Positions 12,856-23,518 of a stretch of DNA of 64,000 nucleotides are shown piece after piece. Location: contig JAKSZP010006605.1 of NCBI GenBank assembly GCA_022478985.1, positions 186,001 to 250,000 of the forward strand, in the 5' to 3' direction. The position numbers and the translations under genes were made by a program. Positions within the stretch are counted from its first letter, which is position 1; each line of letters opens with the position of its first letter. The stretch is from Massospora cicadina (lineage: Eukaryota; Entomophthoromycota; Entomophthoromycetes; Entomophthorales; Entomophthoraceae). The notes below the pieces were generated by a model that saw only the letters and a list, made by a program, of their open reading frames with translations, was not told the DNA's origin and did not search any database.

Positions 12856-13416
12856 TTAAGCCTGTTTTTGGGCCCATTGTGCTAGCTGGCCCTCAGGCTC
12901 CTTAAGGTTCTTCAGCCAGCGTAACGAGGCGTGATCTGTTCTAACTTTAGATTTTACACCATACAAATATACTCTGAATTTCTTATAAGCACAAATCACT
13001 GCTAAGCACACCCGCTTGGTCACAGTATAATTTAGTTCATGGCTATTCAGACTTTGACTGCAACATGCCACTGGGTGCTCCTCCCCCTCATCATCTTTTT
13101 GAGACAGCACTGCCCCCACAGCAGAAAGAGATGCATCCATCTGTACAATAAATTTCTTTTCAAAATTTGGGTAACATAGCACTGGTGCCCCAATCAACGC
13201 TGTTTGAAGAGTATCAAAGGAGCATTGACAGTGTTCCCTCCATTCAAACGTGGCATCCTTTTTTAATAACTCAAACAGAGGACCTCCAATACAACTAAAG
13301 TTAGGTATGAAGCGGCGATAGTAGCCAACCATCCCTAAAAATACTTGTATATTACGCTTACTGCTTGGTGTAGTCATCTTCTGAATGGCCTCCACCTTAG
13401 CTGGTTGGGGCCTCAC
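12856..13416 (-). pseudogene. Element C RNase H domain and RT thumb/connection
   Basis: A 186-codon frame on the minus strand. Its N-terminal part is the connection segment (FLGMVGYYRRFIPNF ... PLFELLKK). RNase H follows with VQMDASLSAVGAVLSQ and then TDHASLRWLKNLKEPEGQLA. The visible acidic residues (MDAS, TDHAS) are kept, but the canonical Glu position reads TKRVCLAVICA rather than EKECLAV. It continues the RT frame at 13413-13742 with a 4-bp overlap. It acts in the element's nucleocapsid during reverse transcription. Confidence 0.85.
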
Positions 13417-14290
13417 CCTGTTGCATCAACTACAAACCCGAGGTACTCAAGCTGATCCTTGAAAAAGTGGCATTTCTGGGGCTTTATTTTGATGTTGGCC
13501 TCAGCCAACTGGCGGAATACATCTTCAAAATGGCTAAGGTGCTCAGAAAACGTATGGGAGAAAACGTTAATGTCATCAAGGATACAAGAACGCATGACAG
13601 CTTCAAGTTTCCAAGGATAGTGTCCATTGCCATTGGAAAGTAGCTGGGGCATAACACAACCCTTGGGGCATATGTGTTGGTTGAAAAAGCCCCTTTGACG
13701 TGATAATGGCGCATTTTTCTTATTCTGCCACAGGTAACTCAATCTGCCAATAGCTGGATATTAAATCCATTGCAGAGAAGTAACGAGCTCCCCCCAACCG
13801 GTCCAATGCATCATCAATATGTGGCAAAGGGTATGAGTCCTTTTTTGTAATGCTGTTGAGCTTGTGGTAGTCTATTACTACCCGGCTAGTACCATTCTTC
13901 TTTTTGATAATTAAGACAGGCGAGGCCCATGGGCTCTTTGATGGTTCAAGCATTCCTTGCTCCAACAGTTTATCAATTTCTACAGTGACAACTTCTTCCG
14001 CTGCTCTAGATTGGCGGATTGGCTGAGATCTTTTGGAGGGATGATCCCCAGTGTCCACTCAATGGATCACTCCTCAGGTGCACACCAAATCATGATCATT
14101 GACAGCAAAGATCTCTTTGTATTTTTGAAATAAGGCTTCCTCCTGATCCTTCTGATCTTCTGTTAACCCCATTAAATTTTCACGCGGTACAACTGCCATT
14201 ACGCCAGGCTGTGTTTTGATGGGCAGACTGAATTCATCCAGTGAACCAAACTTATGAATCCTAAGGACCTCCTCAACTGGAATGAAATGG
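13413..14290 (-). pseudogene. Element C reverse transcriptase
   Basis: The fingers/palm part lies at 13720-14058 (LLEQGMLEPSKSPWASPV, KKKNGTSRVVIDYHKLN, DSYPLPHIDDALDRLGG, YFSAMDLISSYWQIEL). The rest of the palm lies in another frame at 13413-13742, where the catalytic box reads CILDDINVFS, so the paired Asp are kept (LDD for the usual YxDD). The two frames overlap around 13720-13742, marking a frameshift inside RT. PSKSPWASPV and YFSAMDL are classic Ty3/Gypsy RT signatures. Confidence 0.9.
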
Positions 14291-14481
14291 AGGAATGCAA
14301 CTACTTGGTGTCAGCGGATTTGCATTGATTTTATTCTGAAGATTCTCTACCAAGACCTTGATCTCCCCATGCCCTGGGAGTATAATGCCAGGGGCCACGT
14401 GGGGCTCAAGCCGTGATTGTTGATAGGGCCCAATGACCTCCCCGTTTAGCCCAGCAGGCACTTCCACCTCTAACTCAGTGC

Positions 14482-14990
14482 TTATGATTGCTTAGTGTCA
14501 GAGGGAATAGATATAGTGCCAGCGGCTCTAAGCGATAGCCCTTGATATTCATAAATTTGGTGAGGAAGGGCCTGGGTCTTTCTTTTTAATCGATGATAGT
14601 GAACTGAAACCACCCCATCACCATATGCAAGATTACCGTGGCTCATGTGTACAGGATCCTTTAGCATTCCGCTGGAAGTGAAGTAGATTGGGATCCGCTG
14701 CCACAAAATTTCAAATGTATCTGCTGTCATATCAACAACAGCTCCAAAGTGACGCATAAAAGCGGTACCAATTAACAGGTCATAATTATTGTTTGGTAAC
14801 ACTATAGCTGGGGCTAAAATGACAATCAACCCAAACCGCAAAGGTAGCGCACTGTATGCTCCTTCAGAGACTGTGCTTTCTGCGCCTGCGGTCCCATACA
14901 CCATATGATGCTTTACATCAGGCTTTAATGCTAACTTTGACACCAACCTTGAGGACACTATGTTGATTGGGGCACCCATATCGATTATTG
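14482..14990 (-). pseudogene. Element C aspartic protease
   Basis: Just upstream of the first Met of the 165-codon frame the minus strand reads IIDMGAPINIVSS. This is the retropepsin active-site loop D-T/S-G-A with Thr changed to Met, one C-to-T step from ACG. The second hydrophobic motif reads YDLLIGTAFMRHFGAVVDM, the family's flap-side LLG(T/M)DxL box. The catalytic Asp is retained. An in-frame stop lies a few codons upstream. Confidence 0.8.
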
Positions 14991-15498
14991 CTCAAACTCA
15001 GGTTTTTGCTACAACAGTGTCACGGTATTTACACCCAGAGTAAGATGCATCTGATTGTTTTAAAACATGAACATTTAACTGATCTCTTTTTCCAAGGAAG
15101 CTCATAATACCCTTCCCCACTTTAAGGTATTGTTTAACAATAGCGTCCACATGGAGGGCTGTGTTTACCCCTTTTAAGAGAACTGCATCAGCTGATGGAT
15201 CTGGTTCATCAGTAGGAAGGTAATCAAACAATTGGCAAGCATACGGTTTCGGGTGCTCTTGGGAGTATGCTTCTGCCATGTCCATGAATTGCATTTGTCA
15301 GCACATTTACCCCTCCAACTGATTTCTGGTATAGAAAAGCATCATCATACCAGGAAACATCCGCTAGCTGTGTAGGAATAGGTTCAGTTGGGACGTTTTG
15401 AGTCAGAATAGCGGAGGTAGAGAGTCCCATCTCTACTCCGTTCTGACCTTTCTCTGATTATACTGCTCCCATGGTAGGTACTGAACCTGACGACTATG

Positions 15499-15540
15499 AC
15501 AACTCTTAGCTAGGTGCCCTGGACGACCGCACGAAAAGCA
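15499..15540 (-). other. Element C CCHC zinc knuckle (nucleocapsid)
   Basis: The minus strand reads CFSCGRPGHLAKSC, an exact C-x2-C-x4-H-x4-C retroviral-type knuckle. It lies between the capsid-like frame (15970-16503) and the protease, the canonical nucleocapsid position. Confidence 0.9.
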
Positions 15541-15969
15541 ATTAACCCTATGAGACCTGCGTCCTTGGGTGTTGTAAAATGGCCACCCAAAAAGGTGGAC
15601 TGGTATCAAACAGTGTAACCAGGCCCATCCCGGTAGGGTAATTGCTGTTGGAAACTTGGTTGAAAACGAGGCTTGTGATGATAATAAGGCCAGGGAATGC
15701 CAACTGGACGCTGAACAGGGAGGGATGATTCTTTAAATAAACAAGGCTAGCAGTGGAGGCGATAGGGTTCCACTCTATACTGGGTGGAGAGAAGGTAGCA
15801 GATAACTGGCGTAGAATTTGAACAAGTTTAAGCAAAGGTATGTCAACCTATAAATATGGAGCCAAAGCATTAAAAAGCTCTTGGTATGGTTTCACAGCAG
15901 AGGTCAACGCTGTTTATTTCACATTCAGTTAAAATTCCTGCCCCAATTAACTTGAGCTTCTTCTGAGAA

Positions 15970-16503
15970 TCAATCAGCAAATGCAATGAGGGTTTCATTA
16001 TGTTGAAACCCAATGGTTAAAAACTCAGCCTTCTGTTGCGCCATTTTTAAAGTTCCTCCAAACAACAACAGCACAGTATCCTTAACTTTTTGATAGGTAA
16101 CGGAACTGCTGGGAAGATAGCAAGTAACTTGGTCAGCGCTTCCAATATCCAAAGTGGACATTATTAATTTGGCTTTACACCAATCTGAAGCTCCTTCTAT
16201 TGCAAACTCAAATCGTTTAAAGAATCCATGGATGTTTCCATTGTGTCTAAATGGAGGCAGCTTGTTGATACAACAATCTTGCAGAAAATCCTTTTTCCAT
16301 TTAAGCACAGCGTCTAGGGCAAGCTTGAGTTCTGCATATTTAACAGTTGCAGTGTGTTGAGATGATTCCTTAGTAAAGCAAGATGGATACAACATGATTA
16401 GTGACTGAGGAATGCTTATCAGTTTGTGATTGATCAATGGGCCCCTTGTAGTGAGCACCACTGTTATAAATTGGCGTTTATTGTTGAGATACGTTGTAAT
16501 CAA
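15970..16503 (-). pseudogene. Element C gag, capsid-like part
   Basis: A 177-codon frame on the minus strand starting inside or at the edge of the 5' LTR. It contains LPPFRHNGNIHGFFKRFEFA, followed by a stretch ending CYLPSSSVTYQKVKDTVL, typical of retrotransposon gag capsid regions (a substrate-grasping LPxFxG...W.F..FE block). The real start codon is uncertain because the frame overlaps the LTR. Between it and the zinc knuckle the sequence is broken by stops (15548-15970). Confidence 0.7.
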
Positions 16504-16956
16504 TATTGCGCAGGGTTTGATTCACTGAGCAATAGGACCAACAATATGAGGATCGTTGCCCTTGAAACAACAGGAATAAACTTTATTAATAATATGGAGC
16601 ACTTGCCCCCACTATACTTCTTTATTATAATAAACACAGATGATCCTCACTGTTTCGCTCGCTCTAAACTATTAACAACATTTTTCTCTTGATACTCTCA
16701 TCTCGCTTGTATCATAGCAAATTCGGATGATACTGCTTCCATGGCTTAGTAATTCAATTCACCATATCTCATTGGTTCCACCAATTCTTCATTCATTATT
16801 TTCCCAATCACTTAATTTGAGGCGATTTCCATAACAACCCAATATCGCCTCATTTTGAGGCGCTCAAATTACCATAACTCATATCAAAATCAGCAGATTC
16901 CATCCATTCCACTATAACGACTTAGGGATTATCATCCAGTCATATTGGAATCGCGA
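16462..16956 (-). repeat. Element C 5' LTR
   Basis: Pairs with 11031-11528. Most differences between the two are transitions, some clustered (for example acgcca versus acgttg). From 16957 to 17470 no gene or partner repeat is visible. Confidence 0.85.
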
Positions 16957-17470
16957 CTCGCCTCTTAATGGTCAAACCAACCACTCCTGAAGTATCTTTA
17001 TTAGCTGAAAGCATCTACCTACCTAATTCAGTTGCTTAAAAAACTGGCTTCTGGATGAGCTTGTCTGTAAATTTGGAAAATCCCAGTTCCAACTGCCATA
17101 AAAAAAAGATGTTTTGGTACATCAACAGCCTTAAGCAGGCCAACGTCGAGTAGGGGGACAGGTTTTGTGCACCAAAAGTGCCAAAATATCCCTACATCAA
17201 GTTAATTAAGCAAAACTGATTTGTAGTTGGTCTGAACCAACCGCACAAAAACTCTTTGAATCTGGATGCCCAAAAAAGATGAACAGATGACGAGGTAAGC
17301 AAAACCTGAAACAACCTTTATTTTCATTTAAGAAATAAGAAGGGGTTCGACAAACAGAGCTTGTCTGGGGAGCAGCTGGTGATGCTCCCCAGGAAGGGAA
17401 AGCTAGGGGCAAAATTCAAAAAGCTCGCCTTGGTATTAGTGGGCACGCCTTTTTATGGCCGCCCTTTGGG

Positions 17471-17528
17471 GCCTCACCTGAATTGTTGATCAGGCTTGTA
17501 CAAGCCTGATCAACAATTCAGGTGAGGC
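17471..17528. repeat. Perfect 58-bp palindrome, no spacer
   Basis: Two 29-base arms, gcctcacctg...caggcttgt and its exact reverse complement, meet head to head at 17499/17500 around the centre cttgtacaag. Every base pairs. The symmetry stops abruptly at 17470/17529. It sits between unassigned sequence and repeat R1. Confidence 0.97.
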
Positions 17529-17553
17529 ATAACCCAGCGCCCAAACTTGATCA

Positions 17554-18369
17554 AACCTGAAAATCTTTTAAAACTCTTTGACTCCAGATTTGGAAAATCT
17601 GAACCTGAGTCAAATGCGATGATTAGGAAAACTTGATCATTACTTACGTCATGCTCTGGTATACTTTGGCAATTTGGCTTTACCTTACATATGCCACTCT
17701 ATGTATAAATTGACTTATCAACGGTTTTGACACCTCAAGATTAGATATATTTTCCAGTTAAGTATTCTCTTACATATACCACCCGCTGTGGAAATTGACT
17801 TGGCCAACCGATTTAGACTCACCAAGCTATTGTATACCTTTCTAATTTAGCCTCCCCTTACATATACCACTCTGTGTAAATTGATCTGTCCACCAGATTT
17901 ATACCCATCAAGCTATAGTATACTTTGTTTATTTAGCCTTCCCTTGTGTACACCATTCAGTTTATAAATTGACTTGGCCAACATATTTGATCCATCTTGC
18001 TCTAGTATGCTTTGTCAATTTAGCCATTTCTTACATATGCCACACTCAGTGTAAACTGTTCAGTCCCCCATATTTAGACCTATCAAGTTACAATATACTT
18101 TTCAATCTAAGTATCTCTTACATATACCAAAATCTGTAAAAATTGACTATTCAACTTATTTAAACCTGTCAAGCTCAGGTATACTTCACCAGTTTAGCTG
18201 GTAAGTCCATCTAGATTTAACCCAGGCCAAACCTTCCTAGCGGCAACAATTACATATTTTTAGTATTAGCAACCTTACCAAGGCCTGCCAGTTAATGCCT
18301 CTACAATCCCCTTCAAAACTTTGAAATTCTAATTATGGTGAAGGAGGTCATTAATGAACCAAGCCAGGC
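17554..18369. repeat. Repeat R, copy 1 (left of element D1)
   Basis: Begins caaacctgaaaatc and ends aaccaagccaggc, abutting the TG of element D1. Homologous in the same orientation to 25488-26415. It contains an ~86-bp minisatellite and a unique right part (cccaggccaaacc ... ggcctgcca). Confidence 0.85.
17598..18203. repeat. Minisatellite, about 7 units of 85-88 bp
   Basis: The motif cttacatat(g/a)cca recurs at 17684, 17769, 17857, 17943 (as cttgtgt), 18031 and 18117, with spacings of 85, 88, 86, 88 and 86 bp. Each unit also holds a tcaagct...gtatac phrase. Units are diverged. No coding frame spans them. Confidence 0.88.
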
Positions 18370-19274
18370 TGTCATGGTCTGATGACATGATTGAGGGGAC
18401 CAACTTTAAATAAAGCCAGTTGTCAGGAGGCTAAAAAAGTGAAGTTATCAGGTCTTCATGACCTCAGACATACCCTAGACCAGCGCTGGGTTCAGGCCAG
18501 ATATGCCCAGGTTGGTATAGGGGATGTGCAAGACACTCAGCCCTGTGTTGCGTCAAGGGCGTTAAAACGCACTAGCTATATCATGAATGATGATGGTTTG
18601 ATTTGGTTGCTTGGCGAACAGGGTCTCAAAACCTATTTGATTTTTGAAATTTTGAAATCAGGTTGGCAGTGCCTACAACTAATTACTCACGTTTAGGCAA
18701 TTTTGAGCTATAGTGCCCAGGCCAATGGAAGCATGCGCTTATTGATGCACTTAGGCTTAGCGCCACTTCCACCAATGGATGGTTCTTCCCCAATTGTTTA
18801 AATATGTTCCCTCAAGACCAACCTTCCTCATAGGTCAACTCCAGTAATAAAATTTCCCCAGTTGTTTACGTTTTTTTAAAATTATGCTTATTTGGGTGAA
18901 CCTGTGTGTGGACCTCCTCATGGAGGCCTTTAGAAACATTGGCCATTCTATTTTCTCAAAATTATCAAAAATATCAAGTGCACCGTTGGGCCCCTTGGTC
19001 CCCTCCAGGGTGAGGCACCCAAACCCCCAAGAACAGATTTTTACTTGGTTAGGGGCTCCCCTATGGGGTCCACCCAAGTGTTACTGCTTGCTTTTTATCA
19101 ACTACTCTATACTTTTTACACCGTTAACCACCCTTGCACTAGGTTACTTCAGCTCTAGCATCTTCTGCGGGGCCCTGTTTACCATTTCCCTAATGACTAG
19201 TTCCCTGGTGGTGTGTCTGTGCATCTCGCACAACCTTGCTGAAAAATGGGAGAGTTACTGACACTCTCCTTACA
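18370..19274 (+). repeat. Element D1 5' LTR
   Basis: 905 bp, TG...CA, about 50 bp longer than the other LTRs of this family (855-856 bp). Open frames of up to 125 codons in it have no matching frame in the sister LTRs and are not genes. Confidence 0.85.
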
Positions 19275-19947
19275 TCAGTCTACCAACCACTTTATGTTAT
19301 GTGCACAAATATTGTCTGTATGGGGCTTTTGCTGAGTTCAAATTGGGTGCGCCTATCATTTGTCACGGCCTTGATAGGGCTCACCACCGTAATATCATTT
19401 TGCTGTTGGTTGGGGAGTCTCAGCATTATTCTCACTACCTCCAAATTGGGAGTGCCCACCCTTCTTGCTTGTACTTGGTTGATTCAGACGCTTTGCGCTC
19501 CAGGAGTCGTGATTCCCTAACTTTCCACCAAAATTATTTAAAACAATATAATTAAATTGATTTTTTCTTAGCACCACATTTGGATGGTGCAGGCGGGACC
19601 ACCAACAAAGGGCCCGGTGGTGATGGCCTTGGATAACAATGCCTAACCTGCTGCCTAAAAGGGTATAGGGACTTTCACGTTCCAAAACGCGTTTCATAAC
19701 GCTAATCCCATTATGAAATTGAACCTAATATCACCTCTTGTGGCTCTAGTTTGGAACCAATTTCAGTATACCAGATCACCCCTGAGAACCCGCGCTTAAC
19801 CCCTACCATGATCCGCAGGACACAGGTGGTGGAGAAGGAGTTACTTTTACAATAAAAAAACGAATATGAAGTTGCTGAAGATATGGTGGGATATGTGGCT
19901 TCATTAGTAAAAGTGGCAAATATCCCTCTACATTCTTTGATGCAGAA

Positions 19948-20600
19948 ATGTACCCTGGGGGCATGTTAGAACCTGAAGAGTTTGGTGGTAAAGTATTGGC
20001 GTTGTCTGCTATGGATAAAGATCATTTGGGAAATTTTTTGTTAACTGCTACCCTTTCATCACATTCAGGTAAAATTAGCACTACTATCTTGGGGGATACT
20101 GGAGCCTCTGAGAATTTTATTGACAAAGACCTAACTGACTACCTTGAGCTTAGTTACTTTCCAGGTGGTATGGTTAGGGGAGGAGCTTTTCAAGGTATTC
20201 ATACCCTGAAGGTACTAAAGTTAGTAATTATCAAGTGGGCAGAAATCTTTTGATGGACCGTTTCCAAGCAATCAAAAAACATCTATACCCCATTATCTTG
20301 GGAGTGGAATGGTGGCGAAAGTTTGACGTCAGGACCAACTTGAGAGGCAATACCCTATCCTTGTCATTAATAAATAGTTGTACATTAATTGTTCCTTTAT
20401 CTGAGGCTAACTTCCAGAGCAATTTTCCCCACTGGCCCAATATCCACACCCTCAGTCTCGCTCCATTGTTGAGTCCCTCACTGGAGGTACCTTTACCTTC
20501 TTGTTTGGAGGGTCTAGAATATTCGTTGATGCAGCTTCAGCCAATGAATTACCAGCTAATTCAGAGTTTTTTGCAAGTTCAAGCTCACAGTTGATCTGTT
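19948..20600 (+). pseudogene. Element D1 aspartic protease and protease-RT linker
   Basis: The frame 19948-20253 contains ILGDTGASENFIDKDL, a complete retropepsin D-T-G-A loop preceded by a short beta-rich stretch. A frameshift near 20231 moves to the frame 20231-20594 with YPIILGVEWWRKFDV (family: xLGMxWLxxxxxxI/VD) and then the linker toward RT. The protease active site is intact here, unlike in sister copy D2. Between the 5' LTR and this frame only about 670 bp remain; they show no CCHC knuckle and no capsid-like frame. Confidence 0.85.
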
Positions 20601-21432
20601 GCATATAGCTTTCCAAATCTACCCTTTGGCCATATGGGAGGAAGCAGCATTAGATGTGTGTTAAGGAGCAGTTAGCCAAAGGCGCAATTATTCAGTGTAC
20701 CTCCCCAGTATTAACCCCACTTCTCTTTGTGGAGAATGCTGATGGAACTTTATGCCCATGAATAGATTATGGGAACCTAAACAATGTTACTGTACCAGAT
20801 CTCCATCCCATTTCATTGGATTCACAGATTGCACGCTATGTGGAGAAGGCTAAAGTCTTCTTCAAAAAGAATTTAAATGCGTTCAATCTGATCTGGATTA
20901 ATAAGGGGCAATAGTGGTTAACCGCATTCTGTACCAGAAAAGGGATTTTCCAGTTTTGGGTCATGCCTTTTGGGCTTAAGAATGCCCCTGCTATCTTTCA
21001 ACGCCGCATTGATGCAGCGTTGGGGGATTTATTAGGGTATGCGCAGTTGCCTACATAGATTATATCCTGGTGTTTTCCCCTGACCATGAGTCCCATGTGG
21101 TACACCTTCAGCAAGTGGTGGAGAGGTTAAGGGCAGCCCGCCTTATGCTAAAGATTAGCAAGTGTGAATTCTTCAAGTCCCAGGTCACTTTTCTGGGCAA
21201 CGTCATGTTTGGCCAAGGACACATGATAACTCTGGACAAGGAGAAGGCTATTTGTGAGTGGCCCACCCCCACTTCAGTCAAGGAATTGAGGAGTTTTTTG
21301 GGGATGTGTACGTTCCTCAAGAAGTTTATGCCCAATCTTTCCGAGGTGGCAGCACCCTTGTATAAGTCTAGTGGTGCAAAGGTGCTTCAGCGGTCCCCCA
21401 TTTTATTGGATACTTTCCATTCAGTGAAGTGA
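20600..21432 (+). pseudogene. Element D1 reverse transcriptase
   Basis: Read through several stops: DYGNLNNVTVPDLHPISL (family: DYRxLNxxTxxxxYPLPL), WLTAFCTRKGIFQFWVMPFG and LKNAPAIFQRRIDAALGDLL. The catalytic box reads YIDYILVFS at about 21053, so the second Asp of YxDD is Tyr and the enzyme is dead. Just before it the frame slips: GGGTAT and the TAC of the box are 11 nt apart, and the same 11-nt spacing occurs in D2. The frame 21070-21432 continues with the thumb/connection (LRSFLGMCTFLKKFMPNLSE). Confidence 0.88.
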
Positions 21433-21438
21433 ACCCTG

Positions 21439-21860
21439 TTGTCCACATCTGTCCTTCGCCATGTCAGCCCTTCAAAAGAGTTTATTGTGTCTACTAATGC
21501 CTCCAACTTCGCCATACTGGCTGCCTTGTTACAAGTAGGTGAAGAAGGAATAGAGCATCTGGTGGGATATCTTTCTAGGAAAATGTCTCTTTCTAAGTTG
21601 AGTTATGCCGTTTATGACAAAGAGTTACTAGCAGTGGTGGAGGCGCTGACTTATTGGCGTCATCACCTGCATGGCTCTTCCCAACCTTTCCACATACATA
21701 CAGATCACCATGCCTTGTTTTACTACTGCGCACCTCATGACTTAACTCCACAGCAGACCTGTTGGCATGAGACCATTGCCCAATTTGCATTTTCTTATGA
21801 GTTCACCAAGGGCAAGGAGAATGGGTTGGCAGATGCTTTGAGCTGCAATTCTGCATTAGA
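21439..21860 (+). pseudogene. Element D1 RNase H
   Basis: The 205-codon frame at 21439-22056 carries FIVSTNASNFAILAALLQ (first catalytic Asp of TDAS changed to Asn), LSYAVYDKELLAVVEAL with the Glu kept, and HTDHHALFYY, ending with the linker GKENGLADALSCN (family: GxxNxxADALSR). It follows RT after a single stop at 21431 and leads toward the integrase zinc finger. Confidence 0.88.
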
Positions 21861-22059
21861 TCCCAATCCAAAGGAGGTAGAGGTTCATAATACCCAGTTG
21901 ATGATTCCAACAGGTAAGATTATGTCTCAACTTCCCTCTTACATGGCCAACAGTACAGCATTCGCTTCTCTGAAAAATGTGGAGGAATACAGTATGTTCA
22001 GAAAGGTAGTTCTTTCTCAGCTGTTATCTGGATTAATATACTATGATTTTTTCTAAGAG

Positions 22060-22800
22060 CACACTGAATCAGGAGGATCTAACCAGGAATTATCACATTA
22101 AGGATGAGATGGTGTGGTTTCAGGGGAACCTATGGGTTTCCGCTAGATCACAACACCTTAAAATCATCTGGTACCATCCTTATGGAAGCACCGTTGGTCA
22201 TCCTGGGAAAGCAAAGACTTTGGAGCTAATTTGATGCACATACAATTGGAAGGGCTTACCCACTCAGGTGGGTAGGTATTGTAAAGAGTACCTGATCTGC
22301 AATCAGATGAAACCAAATAGCCAGCCACTTGCAGGGTCGTTGATACCAGTTCAGAAGACTGAAGGGCCCTGGAGTTCCCTATTGGTGAATTTCTTTGTGG
22401 AATTATCTTTTTCTGATGTTATGATGCCATCATGGTAGTGAGGAAACATTTCACAAAGTTTGCCCACTTTATTCCTTGAAAAACTACAATAACTGTGGCT
22501 AAAATGGCTAGGCTTTTCATCACTCATGTTTTTGCACTTCACGGGGTCCCTCAATAAATTATTAGTGATTGTGGACCCCAGTTTATCTCTGTCTTTTGGT
22601 AAGAGTTATGTAAGACTCTTCAGATTCGCCCCTGCCATTCAACTGCCTATCATCCACAATAAGATGGGAGGACCAAATGAGTAAACCTGTGCTTAGAACA
22701 TTTTCTGAGATGTTTTACTGCTGCAGATCAAGAAGATTGGGTTTCTCATTTTCCTATGGCCCAGTTTAGCTACAACAACATGCTACATGCATCAAATGGT
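22060..22800 (+). pseudogene. Element D1 integrase, heavily mutated
   Basis: The zinc finger is legible: HPYGSTVGHPG (H-x-H part) and CKEYLICNQMK (C-x2-C like). The core follows with stops and frameshifts (KTEGPWSSL at its start). At the third catalytic block (about 22640-22690) the reading is HPQ-stop-DGRTK-stop-VN, where the sister copy has PQSDGHTERVNQ. The catalytic Glu has become Lys and two codons have become stops, consistent with G-to-A and C-to-T changes. Confidence 0.8.
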
Positions 22801-22982
22801 TGTTCCCCATTTTTGCCAACCATGGGTCTAAACCCTCCTTCAACATGGAGCCCAGCTGTGGATCTAAAGTTAAAGTGGTCGTGGACTTTTCTAAGACTAT
22901 CAAAAAAGTACACCAGGGGGGTTCATCATGTTTGAAGGTGGCAATGCAAGTATATAAGGAGAACGCTGATGGTAAGCAATGA

Positions 22983-23424
22983 GTGGGTCCAGCATACAAA
23001 GAAGGGGATCTCGTGATGTTTGATGCTCAAAACATCTCTATCAAGCAGCCATGCAAAAAGATGGGATTAAAAAGGATTGGTCCTTACTGTGTTTTTAGAA
23101 AGGTGGGCAACACCTCATACCATTTAGATCTTCCCTCTTCATTTCAGATCTTTTCTGTCTTTCACAAGAGTAAATTGGCATTGTTTGAGGGCCTCCCACC
23201 AGAGACTCCTGAGGCTTGTCTAATGGATGGGGTGCCAGAGTGAAAAGTGGAGTAAATAGCAGCCTCCCACCAAGTAAAAAAAAGATTTGAGTACCTGGTA
23301 CCCTGGAAGGGACTTGATGCTGCAGAAAACAGTTGGGTACCAGTGTGCAACTGCGCAAATGCCCAAGACCTGATTGACTTCTTCCACAAGAATTTTTCCC
23401 AGGCTGCCAGATCTCAGTCAAAGT
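22983..23424 (+). pseudogene. Element D1 integrase C-terminus: GPY/F module and chromodomain
   Basis: Frame 22983-23243 contains LKRIGPYCVFRKVGNTSYHL, the GPY/F module, and then FSVFHKSKLALFEG. After a stop the + strand carries a chromodomain at about 23280-23400: a YLV-PWKGLD-like strand, then AENSWVPVCNCANAQDLIDF. Chromodomains at the integrase C-terminus mark chromoviruses; they bind methylated histone H3 and steer integration toward heterochromatin. The reading is interrupted near its start. Confidence 0.85.
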
Positions 23425-23487
23425 AAACCGTTGCCACTATGAAGTTGGCCCCAGTCCACAACCTTTCCCTGGTGAAAGCCCCTAGAG

Positions 23488-23518
23488 GGGGTGGAGCCCC
23501 AAAATGATGAGAGGATAA
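23488..23518 (+). other. Polypurine tract region of element D1
   Basis: The stretch ccccaaaatgatgagaggat ends in aa and then the TG of the 3' LTR at 23519. The same position in D2 (minus strand) reads AAAAGGATAAGAGGGTAA. Confidence 0.65.

Larger units (their letters stand above)
11031..16956 (-). mobile_element. Element C: Ty3/Gypsy LTR retrotransposon, nearly complete but broken
   Basis: About 5.9 kb between two similar LTRs (11031-11528 and 16462-16956). Reading the minus strand the order is gag, CCHC knuckle, protease, RT, RNase H, integrase, which is the Ty3/Gypsy order. A polypurine tract abuts the low-coordinate LTR, confirming minus orientation. The flanks ctcct (11026-11030) and ctcgc (16957-16961) share only part of a possible 5-bp duplication. 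The LTRs agree at roughly nine positions in ten by eye. All coding parts carry frameshifts or stops, so it cannot move on its own. I see no chromodomain. Confidence 0.9.

Noticed and set aside
18391..19555. Chain of + strand frames (101, 125, 94, 84 codons)
   Set aside because: They lie in or across the D1 5' LTR and are not kept in the homologous LTRs.
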